From positions 33,838 through 97,837 of the forward strand of contig NZ_JNJO01000009.1 in NCBI RefSeq assembly GCF_000701685.1: DNA of 64,000 bases, written 5' to 3'. The notes beneath the pieces are model-generated. The model was not told the origin of the DNA. It made no database searches and saw only the letters and a program-made list of their open reading frames with translations. The position numbers were made by a program, and so were the translations under genes. The DNA comes from Gemella sanguinis ATCC 700632. GTDB lineage: Bacteria > Bacillota > Bacilli > Staphylococcales > Gemellaceae. This document shows, one piece after another, positions 18,281 to 26,648 of this stretch. The stretch's first letter is position 1. The number at the start of each line of letters is the position of its first letter.

Positions 18281-19012
18281 CTATTTTTCTCCATTATTCG
18301 CTTTATTAATTAATCTTTTAACTTCATGAATTGTTAAAACTCGGTATTCACCCTTTTTAAGACCTTCTAATGTCAAATCCTCTATTGCTTCACGTTTTAA
18401 TTTTAAAACTTCATAACCTAGTGTTTCAAACATACGACGAATCTGTCTATTTTTACCTTCATGAATTGTTAATCTAACTAAAGTATTTGAACTTTTATTT
18501 TTATTTTTTACAATATTAACTTCAGCAGGTGCAGTTTTATAATTATCAATTCTAACACCTGAACGTAAAATTTTTAAATGTCTATCTTCTAGTTTTCCAC
18601 TAATTTTTGCTATATATGTCTTTTTAATTTTATGTCTTGGATGTGTTATAAGATTTATAAATTCCCCATCATTTGACATAATCAATGCTCCTGATGTATC
18701 GTAATCAAGACGACCCACAGGAACAACTCTTTCATTAACTGATTCAAAAAAGTCTTTTACACAAGTTCTATCTTTTTCATCTGACATAGATGTAATTACT
18801 TTTTCAGGTTTGTAGAAAAGATAATATCTTTTATTTTCTTTTAATAACCTTACTCCTTCTACAATTATAATATCGCTAGGTTCTGCTTTTACACCTAGTT
18901 GATTAACTACAGTTCCATTAACTGTTACTTTTCCATCAAGTATTAACTGTTCTGCTTTTCTTCTTGATGTATAACCTGAAGCAGCAATTAATTTTTGCAA
19001 TCTCTCAGCCAT
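18281..19012 (-). CDS. rluB: 23S rRNA pseudouridine synthase RluB family
   Basis: This enzyme isomerises a uridine in the peptidyl-transferase region of 23S rRNA. The protein has 243 residues, with an N-terminal S4 RNA-binding domain (about 3-60: LQKLIAASGYTSRRKAEQL) and the RsuA/RluB catalytic core. The catalytic Asp is Asp103 in GRLDYDTSGAL. The C-terminal motif GKNRQIRRMFE is present. It follows scpB by 9 bases, the standard Bacillales order. Confidence 0.94.
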   Translation of the reverse strand: MAERLQKLIAASGYTSRRKAEQLILDGKVTVNGTVVNQLGVKAEPSDIIIVEGVRLLKENKRYYLFYKPEKVITSMSDEKDRTCVKDFFESVNERVVPVGRLDYDTSGALIMSNDGEFINLITHPRHKIKKTYIAKISGKLEDRHLKILRSGVRIDNYKTAPAEVNIVKNKNKSSNTLVRLTIHEGKNRQIRRMFETLGYEVLKLKREAIEDLTLEGLKKGEYRVLTIHEVKRLINKANNGEK

Positions 19013-19021
19013 TATTTCCTC

Positions 19022-19570
19022 CTAATTTTCCAAAAAGTTATTTAACTCATTATTATCTAGTACGTTAGATTTAGGGAGCTTATCTAAGCTTTCTAAACCG
19101 AAAACATCTAAAAATAAATCAGTTGTTTCATATAATTTAGGTTTACCTATAGTATCTAATGTTTTATTCGAAACTATAAGTTCCTTAGCGACCAATGAAT
19201 GAATTATTGAATCACTACTAACACCTCTTATTTTATCTATTTGCACTTTAGTAATAGGTTGATTATACGCTATTATTGCTAAGGTTTCAATAGACGCTTT
19301 AGATAACTTAACGAGATTTTTTGAAGATATAACATGTTTGATTTTATCATATGCTTTATCTTCAACTAATAATTTATAAGTTGTCCCAAAATTTTTAACA
19401 ACTAAATAACTATCATTTTTATTATATTCTTCTGTAAAAATATTTAATATATTTTCAGCTTCATGCTGCTCTAAATCCATAAAATTAGACACAAACTCAA
19501 TACTAAGTCCTTCTTCACCCTTTATAAAAAGTAAAGCTTCTATCATTTTTTTTGTTTCATCTAATAACAT
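19022..19570 (-). CDS. scpB: Segregation and condensation protein B
   Basis: ScpB is the kite subunit of the Smc-ScpAB condensin. It bridges ScpA and helps load condensin at the origin. The protein has 182 residues with two winged-helix domains; the second contains ASIETLAIIAYNQPITKVQI followed by RGVSSDS, the family signature. The start lies 2 bases past the scpA stop, so they are co-translated. The Smc ATPase itself is not in the window. Confidence 0.95.
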   Translation of the reverse strand: MLLDETKKMIEALLFIKGEEGLSIEFVSNFMDLEQHEAENILNIFTEEYNKNDSYLVVKNFGTTYKLLVEDKAYDKIKHVISSKNLVKLSKASIETLAIIAYNQPITKVQIDKIRGVSSDSIIHSLVAKELIVSNKTLDTIGKPKLYETTDLFLDVFGLESLDKLPKSNVLDNNELNNFLEN

Positions 19571-19572
19571 AC

Positions 19573-20277
19573 TTATTTTTCCTCTACAATATATTCTAAT
19601 GATAATTCATCCTTGTTATTACTACAAAATATCTGTTGATCTTTAATCATTGTAAGAATACTTATAAATACAAGTACTAACTCATACTTTTCTGTATAAC
19701 TATCTACTAATTCATTAAATAAGATTTTTTTATTATTTTGAAATTTTAAAAGAAGATCTTCTTTAATTTTTTCTAAAGATATTTCTCTTTTATAACTTAT
19801 AATGCTTTGATCATTATTATTATTATCGAAAGTTTTTAAAATATTTTCCATAGCATGAAGTAATTTATTTGAAGAGATATTTAAATTTCTTAAATCAACT
19901 TCCGTTTCAATATCAATACTTTCTTTTTCTAAATATTGGGCTCTACTTTGATGTAGAGCCTCTAATTTTTGACTTAATTCTTTATAGTTTTTATACTCAA
20001 TTAATTGTTGAACTAGATCATCTTCAACTATATCTTGCTCATCGTTATTAAAAACAGGAAGTAAACTTTTACTTTTAATATGAATTAATGTTGCTGCCAT
20101 AACTATGTATTCTTCAGCATTTTCCAATGAAAATTCATCATTATTATTTATATAATCTAAATAGCTTTCTGTTAATTTTGCTATTGGTATATTATAAATG
20201 TCTATTTCCATTTTTTCAATTAAATGAAGTAGTAAATCTAAAGGACCTTGAAAAACATCCAAATTGACATTATACAT
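19573..20277 (-). CDS. scpA: Segregation and condensation protein A
   Basis: ScpA is the kleisin of bacterial condensin and links the two Smc heads. The protein has 234 residues. The N-terminal kleisin helix includes VFQGPLDLLLHLIEKMEIDIY at residues 8-28 (described in pieces: FQGPLDLLLHLI is the family hallmark), and the C-terminal winged helix begins near 160. It is flanked by the XerD-like gene upstream (15 bp) and scpB downstream. Confidence 0.95.
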   Translation of the reverse strand: MYNVNLDVFQGPLDLLLHLIEKMEIDIYNIPIAKLTESYLDYINNNDEFSLENAEEYIVMAATLIHIKSKSLLPVFNNDEQDIVEDDLVQQLIEYKNYKELSQKLEALHQSRAQYLEKESIDIETEVDLRNLNISSNKLLHAMENILKTFDNNNNDQSIISYKREISLEKIKEDLLLKFQNNKKILFNELVDSYTEKYELVLVFISILTMIKDQQIFCSNNKDELSLEYIVEEK

Positions 20278-20292
20278 TACTTAAATTTTCCT

Positions 20293-21198
20293 TTATTTCA
20301 TTGCTTTTCTAGGATGATTAGAAAACATCCTTTTTATTGCTTTTGTTTTTTTCAAACTTTTTATATATGATTTTAAACTATGTATATTTTTTAAACCTAA
20401 AATCTCTTGAACATCTTGAATTGGTACATTATCTTCTAACAAATGAACAGCTAAAGAATTTCGAAAATTCATTGTATTTAATTCTTTAGTTAAATCAAGT
20501 TCTTTTTGACGTTTTTTAAATATTTTCCAATATCCTTGTCTACTTATTCCTTCACCATCATGGTTTAAAAATAATTTACTTTCTTCAGAAATTGGAACTT
20601 TATGTTTTTTTAATGCATCCAAATAATTGCGGATTGCTTCAATTGATTCTGTATTCAAAGCTACTGTTCTATAGCCATCCTGTTTTCTATACTTGATATA
20701 ACCGATTTCTAAGTTAACATCTTTCATTTCTAAATTAATACATTCTGTAGGTTTAATCCCTATTGAGTATGACAATTCGAATATTGCTTTATCTCTAAAA
20801 TCATTTAAAGTAAGAGTATCAATATCTAATATTTGTGCAATCTCATCTCTAGTAAAAATAACTAAATCATGTTCAGCATCTTTTGTAATTTTTATATCAA
20901 TCTGTGGTTTATCTTTAATAATATTTTTGTCAAAAAGATATTCGCTATATACGTGTACAGTTGATACTGTTCTAGCAAGTGTAGCAGCTGAATATTTATT
21001 ATCTCTTAAATATTCCATATAGTTATTAATACAAACCTCTGTTAACCATGAGCGAATATCATCGCAGTCATAGCCATTGCTATCAAGATAAATAAATAAT
21101 TTTCTCAAATCACGTTCATATGATTTTACTGTGTTTGATGAAAAATGTTTTTTATCAATTAGATAATTTTGAAAATCTTTAAAATCATTTTTGTTCAT
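20293..21198 (-). CDS. XerD-like tyrosine recombinase with degenerate active site
   Basis: The protein has 301 residues and the full fold of a tyrosine recombinase: a SAM-like core-binding domain (6-95) and a C-terminal catalytic domain. The catalytic set is broken. The first Arg is Lys149 (GIKPTE in place of GLRVSE), the HxxR His is Met243 (NTMNFRN), and the second His is Leu269 (ILGLKN). Lys172, Arg246 and Tyr278 remain. Streptococci carry a similar inactive XerD-like gene beside scpA. This protein therefore probably does not cut DNA and may have a structural or regulatory role linked to ScpAB (inference). The real XerC/D pair or XerS must be elsewhere. Confidence 0.85.
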   Translation of the reverse strand: MNKNDFKDFQNYLIDKKHFSSNTVKSYERDLRKLFIYLDSNGYDCDDIRSWLTEVCINNYMEYLRDNKYSAATLARTVSTVHVYSEYLFDKNIIKDKPQIDIKITKDAEHDLVIFTRDEIAQILDIDTLTLNDFRDKAIFELSYSIGIKPTECINLEMKDVNLEIGYIKYRKQDGYRTVALNTESIEAIRNYLDALKKHKVPISEESKLFLNHDGEGISRQGYWKIFKKRQKELDLTKELNTMNFRNSLAVHLLEDNVPIQDVQEILGLKNIHSLKSYIKSLKKTKAIKRMFSNHPRKAMK

Positions 21199-21336
21199 AA
21201 AAATACCCCCTTAGTATTTTACAAATACTATCCCCTTATTATAAATATTATACTTAAATTATATCATCTATGCTACTTTATGTAAATGTATTTGAATGAT
21301 TTATACTCATTAATTTAATTATATTTTCAAAATAAA

Positions 21337-21398
21337 AATACTTTAAAAATAAGCTTTAGAAATAAATTATTTCTTAATCACGATATTTTTAAAGTATT
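21337..21398 (-). terminator. Terminator of the DUF1275 gene
   Basis: Perfect 15-bp AT-rich arms (21337-21351 and 21384-21398) with a nested inner hairpin. It is the only clear structure in the 206-bp gap to the XerD-like gene. Confidence 0.6.
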
Positions 21399-21404
21399 AT
21401 AATA

Positions 21405-22106
21405 TTATTTTTTTCTACCGAACTTATTTTTAATGCCTCTCACAAAGAATAAATTAATTATTATTATAAATATAGGAACTAAAATAGCTTTATGAGAGTA
21501 ATACTTAGATGATGCTGCACCTAAAATTACTCCAAATAAAAATACTAATATAACTATTAGATAAATAAAAAGAGGATCCTTACTTTCTTTTTTCTTTAAA
21601 AACATATATTTATATAGATGTTCCGTCATAGATCGTAAGTTACCAGTACAAAAAACACTTGCAAATACTAAGTTGTTTACTTTCCTGAATCCGTCATATT
21701 GAATAGCACAAATAAATGATATTACAATTGGACGTATATCAATACCAAATATAGAGTGTTTAAGAAAAATAAATAATAAAGCCAGTGATTGAGTAACTAA
21801 TAACATATATATATGTTTAAATATTGATAGTTGTTTATATTTATTTTCTATAATTTTACTTACCAATACTCCTAAAACAAAAGAAATGATTGGAACTAAA
21901 TAATGTATAACATCAGATAATTTCCCTTCAATTATATCTACTCCCACAAATATTAAGTTTCCAGTTTGCGCATTCGCAAAAATTCCACCACAATTCACAT
22001 AAGTATATGAATCAAAAAATCCTCCTATTACAGTCAACAATAGACAAAAAGCCAATTGTTCATGAACAGGTAAGTTTTTGTTAATTAAAGTCTCTTTAAA
22101 TTTCAT
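21405..22106 (-). CDS. YoaK/DUF1275 family integral membrane protein
   Basis: The protein has 233 residues and about six transmembrane segments. DUF1275 features are visible: an early GGFFDSYTYVNCGGIFANAQTG region with the conserved NxQTGN (AQTGNLI near 47-53) and a central GxxxS-type helix. Members are widespread in Firmicutes and Proteobacteria and have no agreed function; a transporter role is a guess. It lies downstream of a NUDIX gene (29-bp gap) and may share its transcript. Confidence 0.85.
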   Translation of the reverse strand: MKFKETLINKNLPVHEQLAFCLLLTVIGGFFDSYTYVNCGGIFANAQTGNLIFVGVDIIEGKLSDVIHYLVPIISFVLGVLVSKIIENKYKQLSIFKHIYMLLVTQSLALLFIFLKHSIFGIDIRPIVISFICAIQYDGFRKVNNLVFASVFCTGNLRSMTEHLYKYMFLKKKESKDPLFIYLIVILVFLFGVILGAASSKYYSHKAILVPIFIIIINLFFVRGIKNKFGRKK

Positions 22107-22135
22107 AATAAAAAATATTTATCCTCCAATCTTTC

Positions 22136-23020
22136 CTAATCAAAAATTGTTTCCCAATCTTCTATATTGTTATAACAATCAAAACACATTTTAATTTGAT
22201 CAATTGTAGTTCTATTAGATGATAATTCAGGAAGGTTATCTAATGAGAAAAATTTTGCATCTAATGTTTCAGTATTATCTTTGAAATAATGATCAATGTA
22301 CTCACATAATACAAATATTTTCACCATACCATAAGGGAAATTAACATTATGGTGTCTATTATAATCGAAGACAGCTATTATCTTATTTGGATTTACAATC
22401 GCCCCAGCTTCTTCACTAGCTTCTTTAATTATATTTTCCCTAACACTACGGTTAACATCTTGATAACCACCAGGTAATGCCCATTTCCCGTCAATTTTTT
22501 CCTTAACTAATAATATCTTATTATCTTTTATTATAGCACCTCTATTTTCAACTTTTGGTGTTTGGTATCCTATTTCACCAGCGAAATTAATTTCGACTTT
22601 TTCAGGAGAAATATTGTACTTATAAGCCAGCATCTCACATGAAATCTCTCTTATTCTTTTAGATCTTTCTCTATCAAATTTATCTTTACTATAAGCCAAA
22701 GAGCATTGAGCTAAAAACTGTAATTCTTGTGCCCAGTTTTTCCAAACATTATCTTCATAAACTTTTACTACGTCTTCTATTCTTTTTATAAATATAGCAT
22801 CTTTTACATCAAGAAAATCATAATCCGTTTGTAATAAAAATACATTAACAAGATTTTCACTTAAGTTATTTTTATCAGCAGTTAAATATAAAGTATTTTG
22901 CTCTATACCTGTATTGTTTTCACAAAATTCAAAGTTAATTCCATTATTTAAAAAGATATTTTTTATGTCTTCTGTAACTCTGTATTCTAATGCAGAATCA
23001 ATTAATAATTTTTGATACAT
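22136..23020 (-). CDS. NUDIX hydrolase with N-terminal Nudix_N-type domain
   Basis: The protein has 294 residues. The C-terminal half is a NUDIX fold: GGYQDVNRSV, ENIIKEASEEAG, the metal-binding EE pair being intact. The first conserved Glu of the canonical box is replaced by Arg, as in the ADP-ribose/YjhB-like group. Upstream, WAQELQFLAQCSLAYSKDKF followed by RERSKRIREISCEM matches the Nudix_N domain found in this group. The first 100 residues carry an extra domain I do not recognise. The substrate is probably a nucleoside-diphosphate derivative such as ADP-ribose (family-level inference). Confidence 0.85.
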   Translation of the reverse strand: MYQKLLIDSALEYRVTEDIKNIFLNNGINFEFCENNTGIEQNTLYLTADKNNLSENLVNVFLLQTDYDFLDVKDAIFIKRIEDVVKVYEDNVWKNWAQELQFLAQCSLAYSKDKFDRERSKRIREISCEMLAYKYNISPEKVEINFAGEIGYQTPKVENRGAIIKDNKILLVKEKIDGKWALPGGYQDVNRSVRENIIKEASEEAGAIVNPNKIIAVFDYNRHHNVNFPYGMVKIFVLCEYIDHYFKDNTETLDAKFFSLDNLPELSSNRTTIDQIKMCFDCYNNIEDWETIFD

Positions 23021-23174
23021 AAATATAATTGCACCTCCAATATTATCATTTAATTATATCACATATAAAGAAATTTTTTCTACTACATTCTTATAAATTA
23101 CATATAATTTTAAAGGATATATCTATACATATTCCCTTTACAATAATTTGTATATAAAAAATATAATAAACTTC

Positions 23175-23203
23175 TTGTAAGAATTTCTTATTAGTTGTAT
23201 AAT
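23175..23203 (+). promoter_or_regulatory. Promoter of the small membrane protein gene
   Basis: TTGTAA (23175-23180), a 17-base spacer and TATAAT (23198-23203), about 35 bases before the ATG. Confidence 0.7.
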
Positions 23204-23237
23204 TAAAGTTGTAAGTTATCATAAAGGAGGGGTTATC

Positions 23238-23435
23238 ATGAAATATATTATTTCTTTATTTTGGGCATTTATCTTCTCATTTATTGCAATATTTATTATT
23301 TCATCAATATTAGGAAGTAATGGACTATCAGGAGAAAATATGGTTCGTGACTGTTGTATTCTTTCTATAATATTTACAGCTTTTGTTGCTATATTAGAAG
23401 CAATTGGATTTGACAAAAAGCGCAGTGAAAATTAA
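23238..23435 (+). CDS. Small two-TM membrane protein, YjzD/DUF2929-like
   Basis: The protein has 65 residues, with two hydrophobic segments (about 3-25 and 38-58) separated by a short Gly/Ser/Asn loop, and a Lys/Arg-rich tail. The start MKYIISLFWAFIFSF resembles the DUF2929/YjzD family of Bacillales; the assignment is tentative. A strong AAAGGAGGGG Shine-Dalgarno and a good promoter support a real gene. The opposite-strand frame over the same bases has no start signals. A hairpin terminator follows. Confidence 0.7.
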   Translation: MKYIISLFWAFIFSFIAIFIISSILGSNGLSGENMVRDCCILSIIFTAFVAILEAIGFDKKRSEN

Positions 23436-23452
23436 TAATAAATAGTTTATAG

Positions 23453-23494
23453 AAAGTAGGTATTGTAGTTATTTACACTATTACCTACTTTTTT
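23453..23494 (+). terminator. Terminator after the small membrane protein
   Basis: Arms AAAGTAGGTA (23453-23462) and TACCTACTTT (23482-23491) with nested inner pairs, followed by a T run. The downstream NUDIX gene may rely on read-through. Confidence 0.8.
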
Positions 23495-23512
23495 ATATAG
23501 GAGTGTTAAATA

Positions 23513-23986
23513 ATGGATATAATGTTAGCTACAATGTGTTATATTGATAAAGGTGATAGCTTTCTTATGTTAAAACGTAATAAGAAAGAAAATGATATAC
23601 ATGAAGGATTAACTATAAGTGTTGGAGGTAAATTCGAACCTGGAGAAAGCCCTGAAGATTGCATAATCAGAGAAGTAAAAGAAGAAACAAATTTAGATAT
23701 AATATCTCCAAAGTTAAGAGGTATTATTACTTTTCCTTCTTTTGATGGAGAAAAAGATTGGTATACGTATGTTTTTACTGCTACAGAGTATACTGGAAGT
23801 ATGTTTGAAGACTGTAATGAGGGAGAATTAGTCTGGGTGAAAAAAACAGAAATACAAAATATAAAAACCTGGGAAGGAGATTATATTTTTCTTGATTGGC
23901 TTGTAAAAAATAAACCCTTTTTTTCAGCAAAATTTAATTATAAAAATAATAAATTTATCGATTATACCGTTACTTTTTATGAATAA
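23513..23986 (+). CDS. MutT/MutX-type NUDIX hydrolase (8-oxo-dGTP diphosphatase-like)
   Basis: The protein has 157 residues. The canonical Nudix box is complete: GGKFEPGESPEDCIIREVKE then ETNLDI (residues 38-63). The start MDIMLATMCYIDKGDSFLML and the tail with a tryptophan-rich WEGDYIFLDWL fit the MutT/MutX-like group that cleans oxidised nucleotides from the pool. It lies 11 bases before the hotdog thioesterase gene, so the two are a transcription unit. The function at substrate level is by family analogy. Confidence 0.88.
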   Translation: MDIMLATMCYIDKGDSFLMLKRNKKENDIHEGLTISVGGKFEPGESPEDCIIREVKEETNLDIISPKLRGIITFPSFDGEKDWYTYVFTATEYTGSMFEDCNEGELVWVKKTEIQNIKTWEGDYIFLDWLVKNKPFFSAKFNYKNNKFIDYTVTFYE

Positions 23987-23997
23987 AGGAGATAAGA

Positions 23998-24381
23998 ATG
24001 AATATTCAATTAGATAAAGTTTTTGAAGAAAGTTATATTGTTAAAAATGAGAATAGTGCTAAAAATATGGGAAGTGGTGATTTAGCCGTACTTTCAACAC
24101 CTAGTTTAGTTGCATTTATGGAAAATGCTGCAAAAAACTATTTAAATGAATTTTTACCTGAAGAAATGGGAAGTGTTGGAAGTAATATAAATATTGCTCA
24201 TATTGCTCCTACTCTTATAGGAAATTCTATTACTGTTAGAGGAAAAATTACTGAAGTAATAAAAGAAAAAATTATTAAGTTCTCAATAGAAGCATATGAA
24301 AAAGATAAAAAAATTGGTAATGCAGAACATACTCGTGTTATTATAAATAATACGAAATTTTTAGAAAAACTAAATAGTTAA
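23998..24381 (+). CDS. FlK-like hotdog-fold thioesterase
   Basis: The protein has 127 residues of the FlK/fluoroacetyl-CoA-thioesterase-like hotdog family. Thr34, Glu42 and His68 fall with exactly the spacing of the FlK catalytic triad (Thr42, Glu50, His76). The LSTPSLVAFMENAA helix and GNSITVRGKITEV strand are typical. Such proteins are common in Firmicutes without fluoroacetate metabolism, so the natural substrate is probably another small acyl-CoA. It is downstream of a NUDIX gene and ends at a strong bidirectional terminator. Confidence 0.85.
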   Translation: MNIQLDKVFEESYIVKNENSAKNMGSGDLAVLSTPSLVAFMENAAKNYLNEFLPEEMGSVGSNINIAHIAPTLIGNSITVRGKITEVIKEKIIKFSIEAYEKDKKIGNAEHTRVIINNTKFLEKLNS

Positions 24382-24385
24382 AACC

Positions 24386-24424
24386 AAAAAAGCTACAGGA
24401 TTTACACTCTGTAGCTTTTTTGTT
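24386..24424. terminator. Bidirectional terminator, hotdog gene / codY
   Basis: 13-bp arms AAAAAAGCTACAG and CTGTAGCTTTTTT (24386-24398, 24409-24421). Confidence 0.92.
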
Positions 24425-24463
24425 GTATTTATTAAATACTATTTAATTTTGTACAAGTTACAA

Positions 24464-25246
24464 TTAAAATTCATTTGAAAAAATTAATTCTAAGAAATAT
24501 TCTTTTAGAACTTTTATATAAGTTCCTTTCATACCTAAAGATTTAGATTCTATAATACCAGCACTCTCAAGTTTTCTAAGTGCGTTAACTATAACAGAGC
24601 GAGTAATACCTACTCTATCAGCTATTTTACTTGCTATAAGTAATCCTTCAGTACCATCTAATTCTCTAAAAATATGTTCAATAGCTTCTTTTTCAGAATA
24701 TGAAAGTGAGTTTATAGCCATATTCACCATGTCTTTATCACGAGCAATATTTTTCTCTTTGTCTTGTTTCTCATGCATTATTTCTATACCAACAACTGTT
24801 GATGCGTATTCAGCTAATACTAAATCATCTTCATTAAAATCACTTTCCATTCTACCGATAACAAGAGTTCCTAAACGTTCTCCACCACCTCTTATCGGTA
24901 AAACTACAGTATATGTATTTCCTTCAAAACGTTCTTCTTCTTCTTCTGGAAAAATCGAAAGGGGATTTTGAAATGGAATATTTACTTTTGTAGCATATAC
25001 TTTTAATGTAGCATCTAAATAAGCTTTTGGTACTTTTCTATCACGTATAATTTTTTCCATACGCTCATTCGAATAATCAATTATTGAATCATATCCAAGT
25101 ATATTTCCTTCTGTATCTAGGATATAAACAACAGAATCTAATATTGGACTAAGTCTCATGGCCATTGACTCGAAGTCTACATTTTCATGTCTTCCTTCTT
25201 GTAATATTGTACTAATTTTTCTTGTTTTTTGTAATAAACTTGCCAT
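24464..25246 (-). CDS. codY: GTP-sensing transcriptional repressor CodY
   Basis: CodY represses nutrient-limitation genes when bound to GTP and branched-chain amino acids. The protein has 260 residues, beginning MASLLQKTRKISTILQEG, with an N-terminal GAF ligand domain and a C-terminal winged helix: IASKIADRVGITRSVIVNAL then KLESAGIIESKSLGMKGTYI. Its promoter carries a CodY-box, which indicates autoregulation. trmFO lies directly upstream, as in Bacillus, but the xerC-hslV-hslU genes between them are missing here. Confidence 0.97.
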   Translation of the reverse strand: MASLLQKTRKISTILQEGRHENVDFESMAMRLSPILDSVVYILDTEGNILGYDSIIDYSNERMEKIIRDRKVPKAYLDATLKVYATKVNIPFQNPLSIFPEEEEERFEGNTYTVVLPIRGGGERLGTLVIGRMESDFNEDDLVLAEYASTVVGIEIMHEKQDKEKNIARDKDMVNMAINSLSYSEKEAIEHIFRELDGTEGLLIASKIADRVGITRSVIVNALRKLESAGIIESKSLGMKGTYIKVLKEYFLELIFSNEF

Positions 25247-25278
25247 TTTTTTCTCCTTACAAAAATACTTCCTGAATC

Positions 25279-25307
25279 ATTATAACACTTTTTTCAGAAA
25301 ATTGTAA
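25279..25307 (-). promoter_or_regulatory. codY promoter with embedded CodY box
   Basis: On the minus strand, TTACAA (25307-25302), a 17-base spacer and TATAAT (25284-25279). The spacer and part of the -35 hold AATTTTCTGAAAAAA (25303-25289), 13 of 15 matches to the CodY consensus AATTTTCWGAAAATT. Confidence 0.75.
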
Positions 25308-25326
25308 GACTTTTTTATAAAATTTT

Positions 25327-26631
25327 TTAATCAATTTTGAAATTTTCTAAAATTTCTAATGATCTATTAGCGTATCTTTCATACTTTTCTTTTTTATCTT
25401 TAATACGTTCAGGTAATGGCTTAATTATACCGAAGTTTGCGTTCATTGGTTGAAAATTCTTACTAGTATTATCAACTATGTAATTTGCCATTGCTCCTAT
25501 CATAGTTTCCGTAGGAAAAATTATTTGTTTATCTTCTTGATTGTATAATGCATTTAATGCAGCTACGATACCTGAAGCAGCACTTTCTACATATCCCTCT
25601 ACTCCAGTCATTTGACCTGCAAAATAAATATTTTTTTCTTCTTTTAATTTATATGTTTTTTCTAATAATTGTGGTGAATTTAAATATGTATTTCTATGCA
25701 TAACACCATATCTTACAATGTTCGCATTTTCTAATCCTGGTATCATATTAATAATACGTTTTTGCTCTCCCCATTTTAAGTGTGTTTGGAATCCTACGAT
25801 ATTATATAGAGTACCTTCACTATTATCCTGTCTAAGTTGCACTACTGCATAAGGGCGTTTATCTGTTTTTGGATCTTCTAACCCAACAGGTTTCATAGGA
25901 CCGAATAATAAAGTTTTTTCTCCTCGTTTAGCCATCTCTTCAAATGGCATACACCCTTCAAAGTAAATCTCTTTTTCAAACTCTTTTAATGGAGCTGCCT
26001 CTGCAGTAATTAATGCATTATAAAAATTAAAAAATTCATCCTTTGTCATAGGACAATTTAAATACGCGGCTTCTCCTTTATCGTATCTTGATTTTAAGTA
26101 AACTTTATTCATATCAATTGAATCTTTTTCTATAATAGGTGCAGCCGCATCATAGAAGTATAGCCCTTCTTGTTTAGTATAAGTTCTTATATCTTGACTC
26201 AATGCATCAGAAGTTAAGGGACCAGTTGCAACTACAACTGGAATATCACCTTTTGGAATCTGTGTTAATTCTTCCTCTATTACATTAATATTTGGATGAT
26301 TTTTTATAGTTTCTGTAATCATCTCAGAAAACTTATCTCTATCAACTGCTAATGCTCCACCAGCAGGTACTTGTGTGGCATCTGCACATCTTATAATTAA
26401 AGAATCTAATCTTCTCATTTCCTCTTTTAAAAGGCCAACTGCATTTGTAATATTATTAGCACGTAATGAATTTGAGCATACTAATTCCGCAAAATTTTGT
26501 GTCTTATGAGCTGGAGTCATTTTTTTTGGTCGCATTTCATATAAATCAACATTAACTCCTCTTTTAGCTAATTGCCAAGCAGCTTCACTTCCTGCTAGCC
26601 CAGCCCCTATTACTATTACTTTTTTTTCCAT
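25327..26631 (-). CDS. trmFO: tRNA U54 5-methyltransferase, folate/FAD-dependent
   Basis: TrmFO makes ribothymidine at position 54 of tRNA using methylene-tetrahydrofolate and FADH2. The protein has 434 residues, with an FAD-binding [11 protein letters not shown] at 9-19, [11 protein letters not shown], and [15 protein letters not shown], all family signatures. It is an alternative to the SAM-dependent TrmA and is typical of Gram-positives. It follows thiI and a cysteine desulfurase, forming a tRNA modification block. Confidence 0.96.
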   Translation of the reverse strand: MEKKVIVIGAGLAGSEAAWQLAKRGVNVDLYEMRPKKMTPAHKTQNFAELVCSNSLRANNITNAVGLLKEEMRRLDSLIIRCADATQVPAGGALAVDRDKFSEMITETIKNHPNINVIEEELTQIPKGDIPVVVATGPLTSDALSQDIRTYTKQEGLYFYDAAAPIIEKDSIDMNKVYLKSRYDKGEAAYLNCPMTKDEFFNFYNALITAEAAPLKEFEKEIYFEGCMPFEEMAKRGEKTLLFGPMKPVGLEDPKTDKRPYAVVQLRQDNSEGTLYNIVGFQTHLKWGEQKRIINMIPGLENANIVRYGVMHRNTYLNSPQLLEKTYKLKEEKNIYFAGQMTGVEGYVESAASGIVAALNALYNQEDKQIIFPTETMIGAMANYIVDNTSKNFQPMNANFGIIKPLPERIKDKKEKYERYANRSLEILENFKID

Positions 26632-26648
26632 TAAATCTCTCTCTTTCT

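Noticed and set aside
20293..21198. Active site-specific recombinase or integrase of a mobile element
   Set aside because: Key catalytic residues are missing and the scpAB context is chromosomal.
23219..23416. 65-codon minus-strand frame opposite the small membrane protein
   Set aside because: The plus-strand gene has the promoter, Shine-Dalgarno and terminator; this is its shadow.
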